Source: Acutalibacter muris (GTDB taxonomy: Bacteria; Bacillota; Clostridia; Oscillospirales; Acutalibacteraceae). From it: a stretch of 64,000 nt of DNA. How positions within the stretch are numbered: position 1 is the stretch's first letter; each line of letters begins with the position of its first letter. Under the pieces are notes generated by a model. The model saw nothing but the letters and a program-made list of their open reading frames with translations. It did not search any database and was not told the DNA's origin. The position numbers were made by a program, and so were the translations under genes. The DNA is taken from contig NZ_CP021422.1 in assembly GCF_002201475.1 (NCBI RefSeq), forward strand, positions 1 through 64,000, written 5' to 3'. This document shows positions 56,356-64,000 of the stretch, piece by piece.

Positions 56356-56691
56356 ATGCCGGAGATGGATATGCGGCGTATGCAGGAGGAGGCGGCCCGC
56401 AGGGCCCGAGAGATGCAGTCCAGGGCAAGGCCGGGCAGGCAGCGGCCTGTAAACCAGCCGGCGCCCGAGCGGCCTGTCCAAGAGGAGAAGCCCTCCGGGC
56501 AGCCCGAGCCGCCCGCCCCTGAGCCCATAGCGCAGCCTGTAGCTGTTCCGCCGGCTTCGCCCCCGCCAAGCCTTCTGGAGGAATTATTTAAGGACCGGGA
56601 GCGGACCATGCTGCTGGCTCTGCTGCTCATGCTTGGGGGCGAGGAGGGGAACAACGAGCTGATGTTTGCCCTGCTGTTCCTGCTGATGTAG
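56356..56691 (+). CDS. Hypothetical protein with hydrophobic C-terminus
   Basis: A 111-residue unrecognised protein. An Arg/Glu-rich helical N-terminus (MRRMQEEAARRAREMQS) leads to a Pro-rich middle and a hydrophobic C-terminus (LMFALLFLLM), possibly membrane-inserted. It is the last of the three-gene unit, with AAGGAGG before the ATG. Confidence 0.68.
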   Translation: MPEMDMRRMQEEAARRAREMQSRARPGRQRPVNQPAPERPVQEEKPSGQPEPPAPEPIAQPVAVPPASPPPSLLEELFKDRERTMLLALLLMLGGEEGNNELMFALLFLLM

Positions 56692-56694
56692 ACT

Positions 56695-56721
56695 AAAGGC
56701 GCTGATAAAAAGCGCCTTTTT
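56695..56721. terminator. Terminator between the unknown operon and mnmA
   Basis: Arms AAAGGCGCT and AGCGCCTTT (56695-56703, 56711-56719), with T runs on both strands, serve the convergent genes. Confidence 0.85.
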
Positions 56722-56724
56722 CTA

Positions 56725-57807
56725 TTAGTAAATGGTCCCGCCGCCTATGACGGTATCACAGTCATAGAGCACCACGGCCTGGCCCCGGGTCACGGCCCGC
56801 TGGGGCTTATCAAAGCGCACCTCCATTTCCTCCGGCCCGGTCTGCACCACCGTGGCAGGCTGTTCCTTATGCCTATAGCGTATCTTCGCCGTGACCCGCA
56901 TAGGCGACGGTATACTGTCCACGGCGATGAGGTTCAGATCCCGGGCCGTGAGCCTGTCCGAAAACAGCTCCGCTTCTTCCCCGAGAAGGACCCGGTTATT
57001 GTCCGGGTCTATCCCGCATACATACATGGGCTGGGGAAAGGAGAGGCCCAGGCCCTTGCGCTGGCCGACGGTGTACCGTATTATGCCCCTGTGACTGCCG
57101 TATACCTGCCCCGCAGTGCCCACAAAGTCCCCGGGCTCCGCCGGGGTATTTGTATACTGCTCGATAAACCTGGCGTAATCCCCGTCGGGCACAAAGCATA
57201 TGTCCTGACTCTCCTGCCGGTGGGCGTTTATGAACCCGGCCTCCTCCGCAAGCCGGCGCACCTGGGCCTTTGTAAGCCCGCCAAGGGGCAGCAGAAGGTG
57301 TGAAAGCTGGTCCTGGGTAAGATTATACAGAAAGTAGCTCTGATCCTTGTCTTCGTCCAGACCCTTTTTCAAAAGCCATCTCCCGGAGCGCTCCACCCGG
57401 GCATAGTGCCCTGTGGCCACATGAGAGCAGTCTGTCTCGGCCGCCCGGCGAAAGAGCTTGCCAAGCTTTATATAGCGGTTGCAGCTGATACAGGGGTTTG
57501 GGGTCTCGCCCTTCTGATAGGCCGTTATGAACCGTTCCAGCACCTCCCGCCGGAAATCCTCGGAGAAGTTGAACACATAGAAGGGCATACCGAGCCCCAT
57601 GGCAACGCTTCGGGCGGTCTCGGCGCTCTCTAAAGAGCAGCAGGCCTTTTCCCCCCGGAGCCCCTCTTTGTCCTCCCCGCCGGGGAACAGCTTTAAAAGC
57701 ACCCCCATGCCCTCATACCCCTGCCGCTTGAGTAGCAGGGCCGCCACAGAGGAGTCCACCCCGCCGCTCATGGCCACAAGCACCCGGGAACCGTTATCTG
57801 CGCTCAT
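56725..57807 (-). CDS. mnmA: tRNA 2-thiouridine synthase
   Basis: MnmA thiolates U34 of tRNA-Lys, -Glu and -Gln using sulfur passed from a cysteine desulfurase. The PP-loop is MSGGVDSSVAALLL, the first active Cys is in NPCISCNRYIKLG and the second in SQDICFVPDG. At 360 residues it has normal length. It overlaps the end of the phosphohexomutase gene by 4 bases. Confidence 0.96.
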   Translation of the reverse strand: MSADNGSRVLVAMSGGVDSSVAALLLKRQGYEGMGVLLKLFPGGEDKEGLRGEKACCSLESAETARSVAMGLGMPFYVFNFSEDFRREVLERFITAYQKGETPNPCISCNRYIKLGKLFRRAAETDCSHVATGHYARVERSGRWLLKKGLDEDKDQSYFLYNLTQDQLSHLLLPLGGLTKAQVRRLAEEAGFINAHRQESQDICFVPDGDYARFIEQYTNTPAEPGDFVGTAGQVYGSHRGIIRYTVGQRKGLGLSFPQPMYVCGIDPDNNRVLLGEEAELFSDRLTARDLNLIAVDSIPSPMRVTAKIRYRHKEQPATVVQTGPEEMEVRFDKPQRAVTRGQAVVLYDCDTVIGGGTIY

Positions 57808-59315
57808 AGGGCTGAAATGTCCAGGCCCAGGCTGTTTTCCCGGAAGAATTCCCGGAGCTTGCCCCTGATGGTCTCCACGCCGCCCACAGCGTCGCTCTCG
57901 AGGTTCACCGGCAGTATGGGGTCGTGGACCGATAGTCGAACCAGAAACCAGCCCTGGCCCTCGCCCTTAGGGAAGGAGACCCGGAGCCCCTCGCGGTTGT
58001 CCGGGGCTATCCGCCATCCCTTGGCAACGGCGCAGGCTTCAAGGCTTTGGATAAGCTCCTGCCCCCGGGCCCGGAAATCTTTTTCGAGTATCGGTATCCG
58101 CACCTCGAGAGTTTCGGCGGGCTCCCGCAGGCCGCTCAGCATATCCTCCAGCTCTCCGCCCTCCCGGCGCAGCTTCACAAGCTTAACGATTATCTTCGTC
58201 ACCAGATATGCCCCGTCGTCCAGAAAGTAGTTCTCCCGAAGGGCCGCATGGCCGCTGGTCTCGATGGCCAGGGGACAGTCCACGCCCTCCTTATTCAGCC
58301 GCAGGGCCTCGTTTATCACGTTTTTATACCCCCGCCGGAACCGATGGTGCTTGCCTCCCAGGGCGTCCTCTATATACTCTTTTAGGCCGTCGGAGGTGAT
58401 GGAGTCGGTGACCACCGTGCCGCCGGGGGAGTCCTCCAGCGCTATGGCCGCGGCCAGTGCCACCAGGCGGTTGCGGTTTATCTCCCGGCCATGGCGGTCC
58501 ACCACCCCCGCCCGGTCAACGTCCGTGTCGAAGATTATGCCCAGGTCCGCCCCGGACTCGGTGACTGCCCGGGCGGCAAAGCCCATGGCCTCCTCGTTCT
58601 CCGGGTTGGGGATATGGTTGGGGAACCTGCCGTCCGGCTCCAGGAACCGGCTGCCGCTGATATCCGCGCCCAAAGGGGCCAGGACCTTCTCGGCATAGAA
58701 GCCCCCTGCGCCGTTGCCCGCGTCCACGGTGATATGGAAACCCGAAAGGGGCCTATGGTAGTCCGGGGCGTTTACCCCCTTCTCTATAAGCTCCCGCAGA
58801 TGGGCGGCGTACCGCTCCATATGGTCCGACTCCTGCCAGCTGCCCCCGGAGGACCGCCCGGGACAGCTGCCCTCCTCCGCCAAGGAGAGCAGCTCTGTAA
58901 GGTCCGGGCTGTCCAGCCCGCCGTCCTTTGTGAAAAATTTAAGGCCGTTCCTGTGGAAGGGGTGGTGGCTGGCGGTTATCTGAATGGCGCAGTCGCAGGG
59001 TATGTCCAGCACCGCCATAAACATAGAGGGCGTGGAGGCCAGCCCGCAGTCGTAGCAGGTCACGCCGCAGGGGAGAAGCGCCTCTTTAAGGGCTGCGGCT
59101 ATCCGGGGCCCAGAGAGCCTTGAATCCCTGCCCACCGCCAGCTTCAGCTGGTTTGCGGGTATATCCATATGCCTTTCGCACCAGACTAAGAAGGCCCGGG
59201 CAATATCAGCTACGGCATCATCGGTCAGCTGCACAGGCCCGTCCTCCGGGGTCTCAAGGGCCGTGCCCCGCACGTCCGTGCCGCTTTTAAGATACATGTA
59301 GTTCAATAAACTCAC
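57804..59315 (-). CDS. Phosphomannomutase/phosphoglucomutase family protein
   Basis: A 503-residue alpha-D-phosphohexomutase that moves phosphate between C1 and C6 of hexose phosphates. The phospho-Ser loop is ITASHHPFHRNGLKFF, with His where many enzymes have Asn. The metal loop is DTDVDRAGVV and the sugar loop ETSGHAALRENYF. The exact sugar (glucose, mannose or glucosamine) cannot be told. It is first in the unit with mnmA, from a promoter at 59345-59373. Confidence 0.9.
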   Translation of the reverse strand: MSLLNYMYLKSGTDVRGTALETPEDGPVQLTDDAVADIARAFLVWCERHMDIPANQLKLAVGRDSRLSGPRIAAALKEALLPCGVTCYDCGLASTPSMFMAVLDIPCDCAIQITASHHPFHRNGLKFFTKDGGLDSPDLTELLSLAEEGSCPGRSSGGSWQESDHMERYAAHLRELIEKGVNAPDYHRPLSGFHITVDAGNGAGGFYAEKVLAPLGADISGSRFLEPDGRFPNHIPNPENEEAMGFAARAVTESGADLGIIFDTDVDRAGVVDRHGREINRNRLVALAAAIALEDSPGGTVVTDSITSDGLKEYIEDALGGKHHRFRRGYKNVINEALRLNKEGVDCPLAIETSGHAALRENYFLDDGAYLVTKIIVKLVKLRREGGELEDMLSGLREPAETLEVRIPILEKDFRARGQELIQSLEACAVAKGWRIAPDNREGLRVSFPKGEGQGWFLVRLSVHDPILPVNLESDAVGGVETIRGKLREFFRENSLGLDISAL

Positions 59316-59344
59316 TCCTTTTACCGCTTGGCATTATATATGTT

Positions 59345-59373
59345 ATTGTACCAGAAGCGGGGGAGATAATCAA
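59345..59373 (-). promoter_or_regulatory. Promoter of the phosphohexomutase-mnmA unit
   Basis: On the minus strand, TTGATT (59368-59373) and TACAAT (59345-59350) are 17 bases apart. Confidence 0.65.
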
Positions 59374-59406
59374 TCCTTTTTGCGCGGCCCGCGCCTTCCG
59401 CCGCAC

Positions 59407-59435
59407 TTGACCGCCGCAGGGGGTTATGGTATAAT
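59407..59435 (+). promoter_or_regulatory. Promoter of the yihY-to-pgsA unit
   Basis: TTGACC (59407-59412) and TATAAT (59430-59435) are 17 bases apart, divergent from the phosphohexomutase promoter. Confidence 0.82.
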
Positions 59436-59485
59436 CATCATATATTTTATCCGAGGGAGCTTTCGAAGCGGAGGTGTAAAGTCCT

Positions 59486-60385
59486 ATGTGGGCATTTATA
59501 AAGAAGCAGGTGCTCTGGTTCATGGACCGCATAACCCGGGACCGGCTGGACTCCTCTGCGGCACACAGCGCCTTTTTCCTTATCACCTCCTTCCTGCCCT
59601 TTTTGGCGTTTCTTCTGACCCTTATGCAGAGGATACACTTCTCCTCTGGGGTCACCATGATAGAGGCGGCGCTGAACCTTCTGCCGGAGGCCTTCTCCGC
59701 AGCTTTGGGCGAGATAATCCCAAGCCCTATCGAGGCCTCCGGGGTGCTGCCGGTGGCGGTGATAGCGGCGGTCTGGTCCTCCTCTATGGGCATGGTGGCC
59801 ATAATCAAGGGCCTTGACCATATCTACGAGGTGGAGCAGCCCAGGAACTATATACTGTTGCGCGCTATGGCCGTGGTATACGTGGTGGCGCTGGCGGTGG
59901 TGCTCATAGTGGCGGCGGTGCTGCTGGTGTTCGGCACCACCATCTACCGGGCCATTCAGGACCGCTGGCCCCTGGTGGCGGCCCTGTTAATAAACTTCAA
60001 GTCCCTGGTGAGCTTTGTAATGCTGTTTGTCTTCTTCGCCCTGCTGTACAGCTTTGTGCCCAGGCGGCGGGTGAAGCTCAGGCATAACCTTTTGGGGGCC
60101 GTTTTTGGCGCCGGCGGCTGGGTACTGTTCTCATACTTCTTCTCCCTGTTTGTGGAGAACTTCTCAAACTTTTCCATCTACGGCAGCCTTGCCACGCTGG
60201 TCATAATGATGTTCTGGCTGTTTTTCTGTATGTATATTCTGTTCCTTGGGGGCGAGGTCAGTATGTGGCTGGAGCGGAGCGGCGTGAGAGAGGACATAAA
60301 GGCCCTTTTGCGGGGCAGGCCCAAGCGCTATAAAATAAGGCGGCCGCAGACAAAGGCCACAGTGGAAAAGGAGGAGACAGAATGA
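59486..60385 (+). CDS. YihY/BrkB-family membrane protein
   Basis: A 299-residue protein with about six membrane segments, of the family once thought to be ribonuclease BN. The conserved region AAHSAFFLITSFLPFLAFLL and the block VPRRRVKLRHNLLGAVFGAG are typical. The function is not settled. GGAGGTG precedes the ATG. It overlaps the NUDIX gene by 4 bases. Confidence 0.88.
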   Translation: MWAFIKKQVLWFMDRITRDRLDSSAAHSAFFLITSFLPFLAFLLTLMQRIHFSSGVTMIEAALNLLPEAFSAALGEIIPSPIEASGVLPVAVIAAVWSSSMGMVAIIKGLDHIYEVEQPRNYILLRAMAVVYVVALAVVLIVAAVLLVFGTTIYRAIQDRWPLVAALLINFKSLVSFVMLFVFFALLYSFVPRRRVKLRHNLLGAVFGAGGWVLFSYFFSLFVENFSNFSIYGSLATLVIMMFWLFFCMYILFLGGEVSMWLERSGVREDIKALLRGRPKRYKIRRPQTKATVEKEETE

Positions 60386-60885
60386 CGGAGCTTTGGGACA
60401 TATACGACGGAAACGGAAACCTTACGGGCCGCACCCAGGAGCGGGGCGACCTCCAGACCCCCGGGGACTACCACCTGGCGGTGACCATCACGGTGGTGAA
60501 CAGCAAAAAAGAAGTTCTCTGTACCCTAAGGAGCATGGAGAAAAGCGTTTACCCCGGAGTATGGGAGAATCCCGGAGGCGGGGTCCTCTCGGGGGAGACG
60601 AGCCTTGAGGCCGCCGTGCGGGAGCTTCTGGAGGAGACTGGTATAAGCGCCAGGCCCCAGGAGATGGTATTTCTGGCCCGCCGTAAGGCCGAGGATTTCT
60701 TTATGGACGTATACGGCCTTAAAAGGGACGTTTCTGCGGACGAGCTGACGCTCCAGCCCCACGAGGTGGACAGGGCCGAATGGGTCCCCATAGACGAGTG
60801 GGAGCAAAAGGCAAGGTCCCGGGAGATACTTGCCGGGGAGTATACGGACGAGTTTTTTGCCGCGGTGCGCGGACTGGTAAAATAG
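60382..60885 (+). CDS. NUDIX hydrolase, IDI-like branch
   Basis: A 167-residue NUDIX protein. The NUDIX box is GGVLSGETSLEAAVRELLEE followed by TGI. The N-terminal ELWDIYDGNGNLTGRT resembles proteins annotated as isopentenyl-diphosphate isomerase-like, but the substrate is uncertain. ATGA overlaps the previous stop, and rimO follows after 14 bases. Confidence 0.87.
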   Translation: MTELWDIYDGNGNLTGRTQERGDLQTPGDYHLAVTITVVNSKKEVLCTLRSMEKSVYPGVWENPGGGVLSGETSLEAAVRELLEETGISARPQEMVFLARRKAEDFFMDVYGLKRDVSADELTLQPHEVDRAEWVPIDEWEQKARSREILAGEYTDEFFAAVRGLVK

Positions 60886-60899
60886 AGGAGGGCAAGATA

Positions 60900-62237
60900 A
60901 TGGCAGTGAAAGTTGGGATGATAAGCCTGGGCTGCGCCAAGAACCAGGTGGACGGCGAGCTGCTTATGGCGAAGCTGAAAGCGGCGGGATATGAGCTGGT
61001 GGAGGACGTGGCCATGGCCGATGTGGCGATCGTCAATACCTGCGGCTTTATCGAGAGCGCCAAGAAGGAGTCCATCGACGAGATATTGGAGCTGGGACTC
61101 TTGAAGAAGGAGGGGCGCATAAAGAAGCTTGTGGCAACAGGCTGTCTCTCGGAGCGCTATCAAGGAGAGATAAGGGGGGAGCTGCCGGAGCTGGACGGTG
61201 TGCTGGGCATCGGGGCAAACGAGGACCCGGCAAGGTACATAAGGGAGCTGCTGGAATCCGGGCCGGTGGAGTCCTTCCCGGAGAAGGAGAGACTGCCTCT
61301 CAGCGGGGACAGGGAGCTGACCACCCCCAGCTGGACGGCCTACTTAAAGATAGCCGAGGGCTGCGACAACCGCTGCTCCTACTGCGCGATACCCTATATC
61401 CGGGGCGGCTACCGCAGCAGGACCATGGAGGACATAGAGCAGGAGGCCAGGGCTTTAGCCCGAAACGGCGCGAAGGAGCTGGTGCTTATCGCCCAGGACA
61501 CCACGCGCTATGGCATAGACCTATATGGAGAGTATACCCTTGCGAAGCTCTTGAAACGTCTTTGCAAGATTGAGGGCATAAAGTGGCTCCGTGTGCTGTA
61601 CTGCTACCCCGACGCCATAACTGACGGGCTTTTGGAGGTGATGGCGGAGGAGGAAAAGGTGCTGCCATATATCGACCTGCCGCTTCAGCACTGCTCGGGC
61701 AGGGTGCTGAGGGCCATGAACCGCCGAGGGGACAGGGAATCCCTGGAGGGGCTTATTGAGAGGATACGCGCAAAGGTCCCCGGCGTTATACTGCGCACCA
61801 CCCTGATAACCGGCTTTCCCGGCGAGACCGAGGAGGATTTCACAGAGCTTTCGGAGTTTGTAAAAACCGTAAAGTTTGACCGGCTGGGCTGCTTCACCTA
61901 CTCCCAGGAGGAGGGCACCCCGGCGGCGGAGCTGCCGGACCAGCTGGACCAGGAGGAGAAGGAGCGCAGGGCCGGCATCATAATGGAGCAGCAGATGGAC
62001 ATAGCCGAGGAGAAGGGCGGCGCCCTTATAGGCAGGACCCTTCTGGTGCTTGTAGAGGGCTATGACCGCTACGCAGAGTGCTGGTTTGGCCGCTCCTATA
62101 TGGACGCGCCGGACGTGGACGGAAGGGTATTCTTCACCATTGAGGGAAAGCGCCCCACTCTCGGGAGCTTTGTGCAGGTAAAGGTAGAGGACTGCATGGA
62201 CGGCGACCTTATGGGCTCTTTGGAGATGAACGTCTAA
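60900..62237 (+). CDS. rimO: Ribosomal protein S12 methylthiotransferase
   Basis: A radical SAM enzyme that methylthiolates an Asp of ribosomal protein S12. The N-terminal cluster domain has SLGCAKNQVDGELLMAKL and VNTCGFIESAK. The radical SAM motif is GCDNRCSYCAIPYIRGGYRS, and a C-terminal TRAM domain completes 445 residues. I chose ATG 60900 because GAGGAGGG lies upstream; a longer frame from 60780 would overlap the NUDIX gene with unrelated residues. Confidence 0.96.
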   Translation: MAVKVGMISLGCAKNQVDGELLMAKLKAAGYELVEDVAMADVAIVNTCGFIESAKKESIDEILELGLLKKEGRIKKLVATGCLSERYQGEIRGELPELDGVLGIGANEDPARYIRELLESGPVESFPEKERLPLSGDRELTTPSWTAYLKIAEGCDNRCSYCAIPYIRGGYRSRTMEDIEQEARALARNGAKELVLIAQDTTRYGIDLYGEYTLAKLLKRLCKIEGIKWLRVLYCYPDAITDGLLEVMAEEEKVLPYIDLPLQHCSGRVLRAMNRRGDRESLEGLIERIRAKVPGVILRTTLITGFPGETEEDFTELSEFVKTVKFDRLGCFTYSQEEGTPAAELPDQLDQEEKERRAGIIMEQQMDIAEEKGGALIGRTLLVLVEGYDRYAECWFGRSYMDAPDVDGRVFFTIEGKRPTLGSFVQVKVEDCMDGDLMGSLEMNV

Positions 62238-62256
62238 ACTGAAAGGAGACGGCGGC

Positions 62257-62829
62257 ATGAAAATGAACCTTCCCAACAAGCTGACCCTGTTAAGGTGCGC
62301 CATGGTGCCCTTCTTCATGGTGTTCGCGGCCCTTACCAGGTTTGGAACCCCGGAGTTTAGCCGGGTCTACAGCCTTATCGCCGGGGTGATTTTTGCCCTG
62401 GCAAGCATAACCGACCTGTTGGACGGTAAGATAGCCCGGAAGTACCACCTTGAGACGGACTTCGGCAAATTTGCAGACCCTCTGGCGGACAAGATGCTCA
62501 CCACCGCTGCGTTCATCTATATGGTGGTGGACGGTGTATGCAGCCCCATAGTCTTGGCTCTGACCCTCTTCAGGGAGTTCGCCGTGGCGGGCATACGCAT
62601 GGTGGCCGCCTCAAAAAGCCGGGTGATAGCGGCAAATATGTGGGGCAAGGTGAAGACCGTGCTTCAAATGTCCACTATACTTATATATTATACTCTTACG
62701 GCTATTGCCAGCGGCTCTGACGCTATGGCAGTCTCCCTGATAACCCAGGTGCTCTGCTGGGCGGTGGCTGTGGTGACGGTGATATCCGGGGTCATCTATA
62801 TCAAGGACAACATTGAGGCAATCAAATAG
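62257..62829 (+). CDS. pgsA: CDP-diacylglycerol-glycerol-3-phosphate phosphatidyltransferase
   Basis: A 190-residue membrane enzyme that makes phosphatidylglycerol phosphate. The CDP-alcohol phosphotransferase motif is DLLDGKIARKYH followed by FGKFADPLADK. The N-terminus NLPNKLTLLRCAMVPFF is typical of PgsA. GAAAGGAGA precedes the ATG, 19 bases after rimO. Confidence 0.95.
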   Translation: MKMNLPNKLTLLRCAMVPFFMVFAALTRFGTPEFSRVYSLIAGVIFALASITDLLDGKIARKYHLETDFGKFADPLADKMLTTAAFIYMVVDGVCSPIVLALTLFREFAVAGIRMVAASKSRVIAANMWGKVKTVLQMSTILIYYTLTAIASGSDAMAVSLITQVLCWAVAVVTVISGVIYIKDNIEAIK

Positions 62830-62855
62830 GCAGCCGTTTTATGTTGGTAGAGGAA

Positions 62856-62912
62856 TGTGGAAAACTCAGTGGAAAATGTTGATAACCCTTTATTTTACCG
62901 GCTTTATCCAGG
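62856..62912. other. Cluster of DnaA-box-like sequences
   Basis: In the AT-rich gap after pgsA, TGTGGAAAA (62856-62864), AGTGGAAAA (62868-62876), TGTTGATAA (62877-62885) and TTATCCAGG (62904-62912) all fall within one or two bases of the DnaA box consensus in either orientation. Three lie head-to-tail within 30 bases. Confidence 0.45.
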
Positions 62913-62996
62913 TTGAAAACCGATTTAGACCCCAAATATTATGTAAATGTGGTGAATATATTTCCATTCTATGAACTCATATGAGGAGGTCACATA

Positions 62997-63704
62997 ATGC
63001 GAGAGGACATATGTTCAATTCCCGTAAACGAAGTGTTCGAGCCCAAGGACGGCTGTCCCTTCTGCCGGATGCGCGATATGCTGGAGGACCGCATGGCTAC
63101 CTATATCACGGGCGCTGCCATGATGGAGCCCGATGTGCGAATAGAGACCAACCGGCTGGGCTTCTGCTCTGAGCACTTTAACCAGATACTTGCCCGGGGC
63201 AGCAGGCTTTCCGTGGCCCTTATTTTGGAAAGCCTTTTGGCCGAGGTAAAGGGGCAGGTATTCCCCGAGGGCAAGGCAGTTCCCAAAACGATAGCCGCCG
63301 CCGTACACAGCCGGGAGGATAACTGCTTTATCTGCGCCAATATCAAGGACAGTATGCGCCACCTTTTGGAGAGCACCCTGGCCCTATGGCAGAACGAGCA
63401 GGAGTTTAGGGACTTGTACGCTGCCCAACAATATATCTGTCTGCCCCACTATGGGCTGGTGATGGCGGCGGCGGGGAAGATGCCCAAGAAGAATTTTGTG
63501 CCCTTCGAGGCCGAGACCACCCGCCTTGCGAAGGCCTATCTTGAGGAGCTCAGCGGCGACGTGACCCACTTCTGCCGTATGTTTGATTACCGCAACGCCG
63601 GCGGCGACTGGGGTAATTCCAAGGACGCCATAGAACGGGCTATGACCTGGCTCACCTCTCGGGCCCCCACTGCCCAACAGGACTCCGGGGAGAAGAACCG
63701 ATGA
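62997..63704 (+). CDS. DUF6062 family protein
   Basis: A 235-residue protein with paired cysteines in CPFCRMRDMLEDR, a Cys-rich centre (NCFICANIKDSM) and conserved FCSEHF and CLPHYGLVM. It fits the DUF6062 family of Clostridia, likely metal-binding, function unknown. ATGAGGAGG lies just upstream. Its stop overlaps the following ATG. Confidence 0.82.
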   Translation: MREDICSIPVNEVFEPKDGCPFCRMRDMLEDRMATYITGAAMMEPDVRIETNRLGFCSEHFNQILARGSRLSVALILESLLAEVKGQVFPEGKAVPKTIAAAVHSREDNCFICANIKDSMRHLLESTLALWQNEQEFRDLYAAQQYICLPHYGLVMAAAGKMPKKNFVPFEAETTRLAKAYLEELSGDVTHFCRMFDYRNAGGDWGNSKDAIERAMTWLTSRAPTAQQDSGEKNR

Positions 63705-64000
63705 GCGGCGTACAGATACCGGCGGAGTTTGACCTGCCCCAGACCCTGGACTGCGGTCAGGCTTTCCGCTGGAGGCCGACCCCGGAGGATTCTGAAACCT
63801 GGTGCGGCGCGGCCTATGGGAGATATCTGACCCTGCGGAGGGTGGGGAACCAGTTGGAGCTGGACTGTTCCCAGGGGGATATGGACGGCGTTTGGCGCGC
63901 CTATTTCGACCTTTCCGAGGACTATGCCCGGATCCGAGGGGAGCTCTCCGACCTGAGCCCTGTGCTCAAGGAGGCCGCGGAGTTTGCCCCTGGCATACGC
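63701..64000 (+). CDS. ogg: 8-oxoguanine DNA glycosylase, N-terminal part, cut by window end
   Basis: The first 100 residues show the OGG_N domain (FDLPQTLDCGQAFRWRP, then YFDLSEDYARIRGEL). The enzyme removes oxidised guanine. The HhH-GPD catalytic domain lies beyond the window, so lyase residues cannot be checked. ATGA overlaps the DUF6062 stop. Confidence 0.85.
   Translation, partial: MSGVQIPAEFDLPQTLDCGQAFRWRPTPEDSETWCGAAYGRYLTLRRVGNQLELDCSQGDMDGVWRAYFDLSEDYARIRGELSDLSPVLKEAAEFAPGIR

Noticed and set aside
60780-60899. A 40-residue N-terminal extension of RimO
   Set aside because: It overlaps the NUDIX gene in another frame, and the ribosome binding site lies at the ATG of 60900.

Overview
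The window looks like the replication-origin end of a chromosome from a moderately GC-rich gut-type Clostridia (Oscillospiraceae/Ruminococcaceae-like). The evidence is the order dnaA-dnaN-S4 protein-recF-remB-gyrB-gyrA starting at base 1, FabK as the enoyl-ACP reductase, DUF370/DUF6062/DUF6171 family proteins, a T-box leader on alaS, and SLH-domain surface proteins. The species cannot be named from the sequence alone. No rRNA, tRNA or CRISPR array was seen.

Layout. 1-9.8 kb: replication and topology genes on the + strand, with a likely oriC segment between dnaA and dnaN. 9.8-12.4 kb: a three-gene minus operon (DUF1015 protein, ADP-ribose pyrophosphatase, secreted protein). 12.5-13.5 kb: a tandem GNAT gene split by an in-frame amber codon. 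13.6-19.5 kb: a GldA/GldF/GldG/DUF4340-type ABC operon followed by a TrpX-type binding lipoprotein. 19.7-21.1 kb: a tyrosine recombinase with an inserted XRE-like HTH. 21.3-45.1 kb: three very large SLH-domain surface proteins, two on + and one on -. Between them lie a cytoplasmic arabinose/galactose glycoside module (GH35, GH51, GH127, AraD) and a T-box-controlled alaS-kinase-HIT operon. 45.2-54.1 kb: a ten-gene type II fatty-acid synthesis operon on the minus strand (fabH-fabK-fabD-fabG-fabF-accB-fabZ-accC-accD-accA) from one strong promoter. 54.1-59.3 kb: small enzymes, a three-gene unknown operon, mnmA and a phosphohexomutase. 59.5-64 kb: yihY/BrkB-like gene, NUDIX, rimO, pgsA, DUF6062 and the start of an OGG-type glycosylase cut by the window end.

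The most unusual part is the 21-45 kb surface-protein locus. The three SLH genes are mosaics of a few nearly identical DNA blocks. A 158-bp promoter/5'UTR/signal-peptide cassette is shared by genes 1 and 3, and 54 bp of it is also present at gene 2. A 260-bp beta-sandwich module is shared by genes 2 and 3. A 520-bp SLH-plus-terminator block is shared by genes 1 and 2 in inverted orientation. An 87-bp 3' block is shared by all three. Gene 2 also carries a long leader with a 32-codon ORF and a nested hairpin whose apical loop can form a 6-bp pseudoknot just upstream of its ribosome binding site. With a recombinase next door, this resembles a recombining, possibly phase-variable cell-surface locus. 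That function is inference; the repeats themselves are directly visible.

Housekeeping genes use many ATA and AGG codons. The SLH genes prefer ATC, AAG and CGC/CGT, as expected for very highly expressed proteins.
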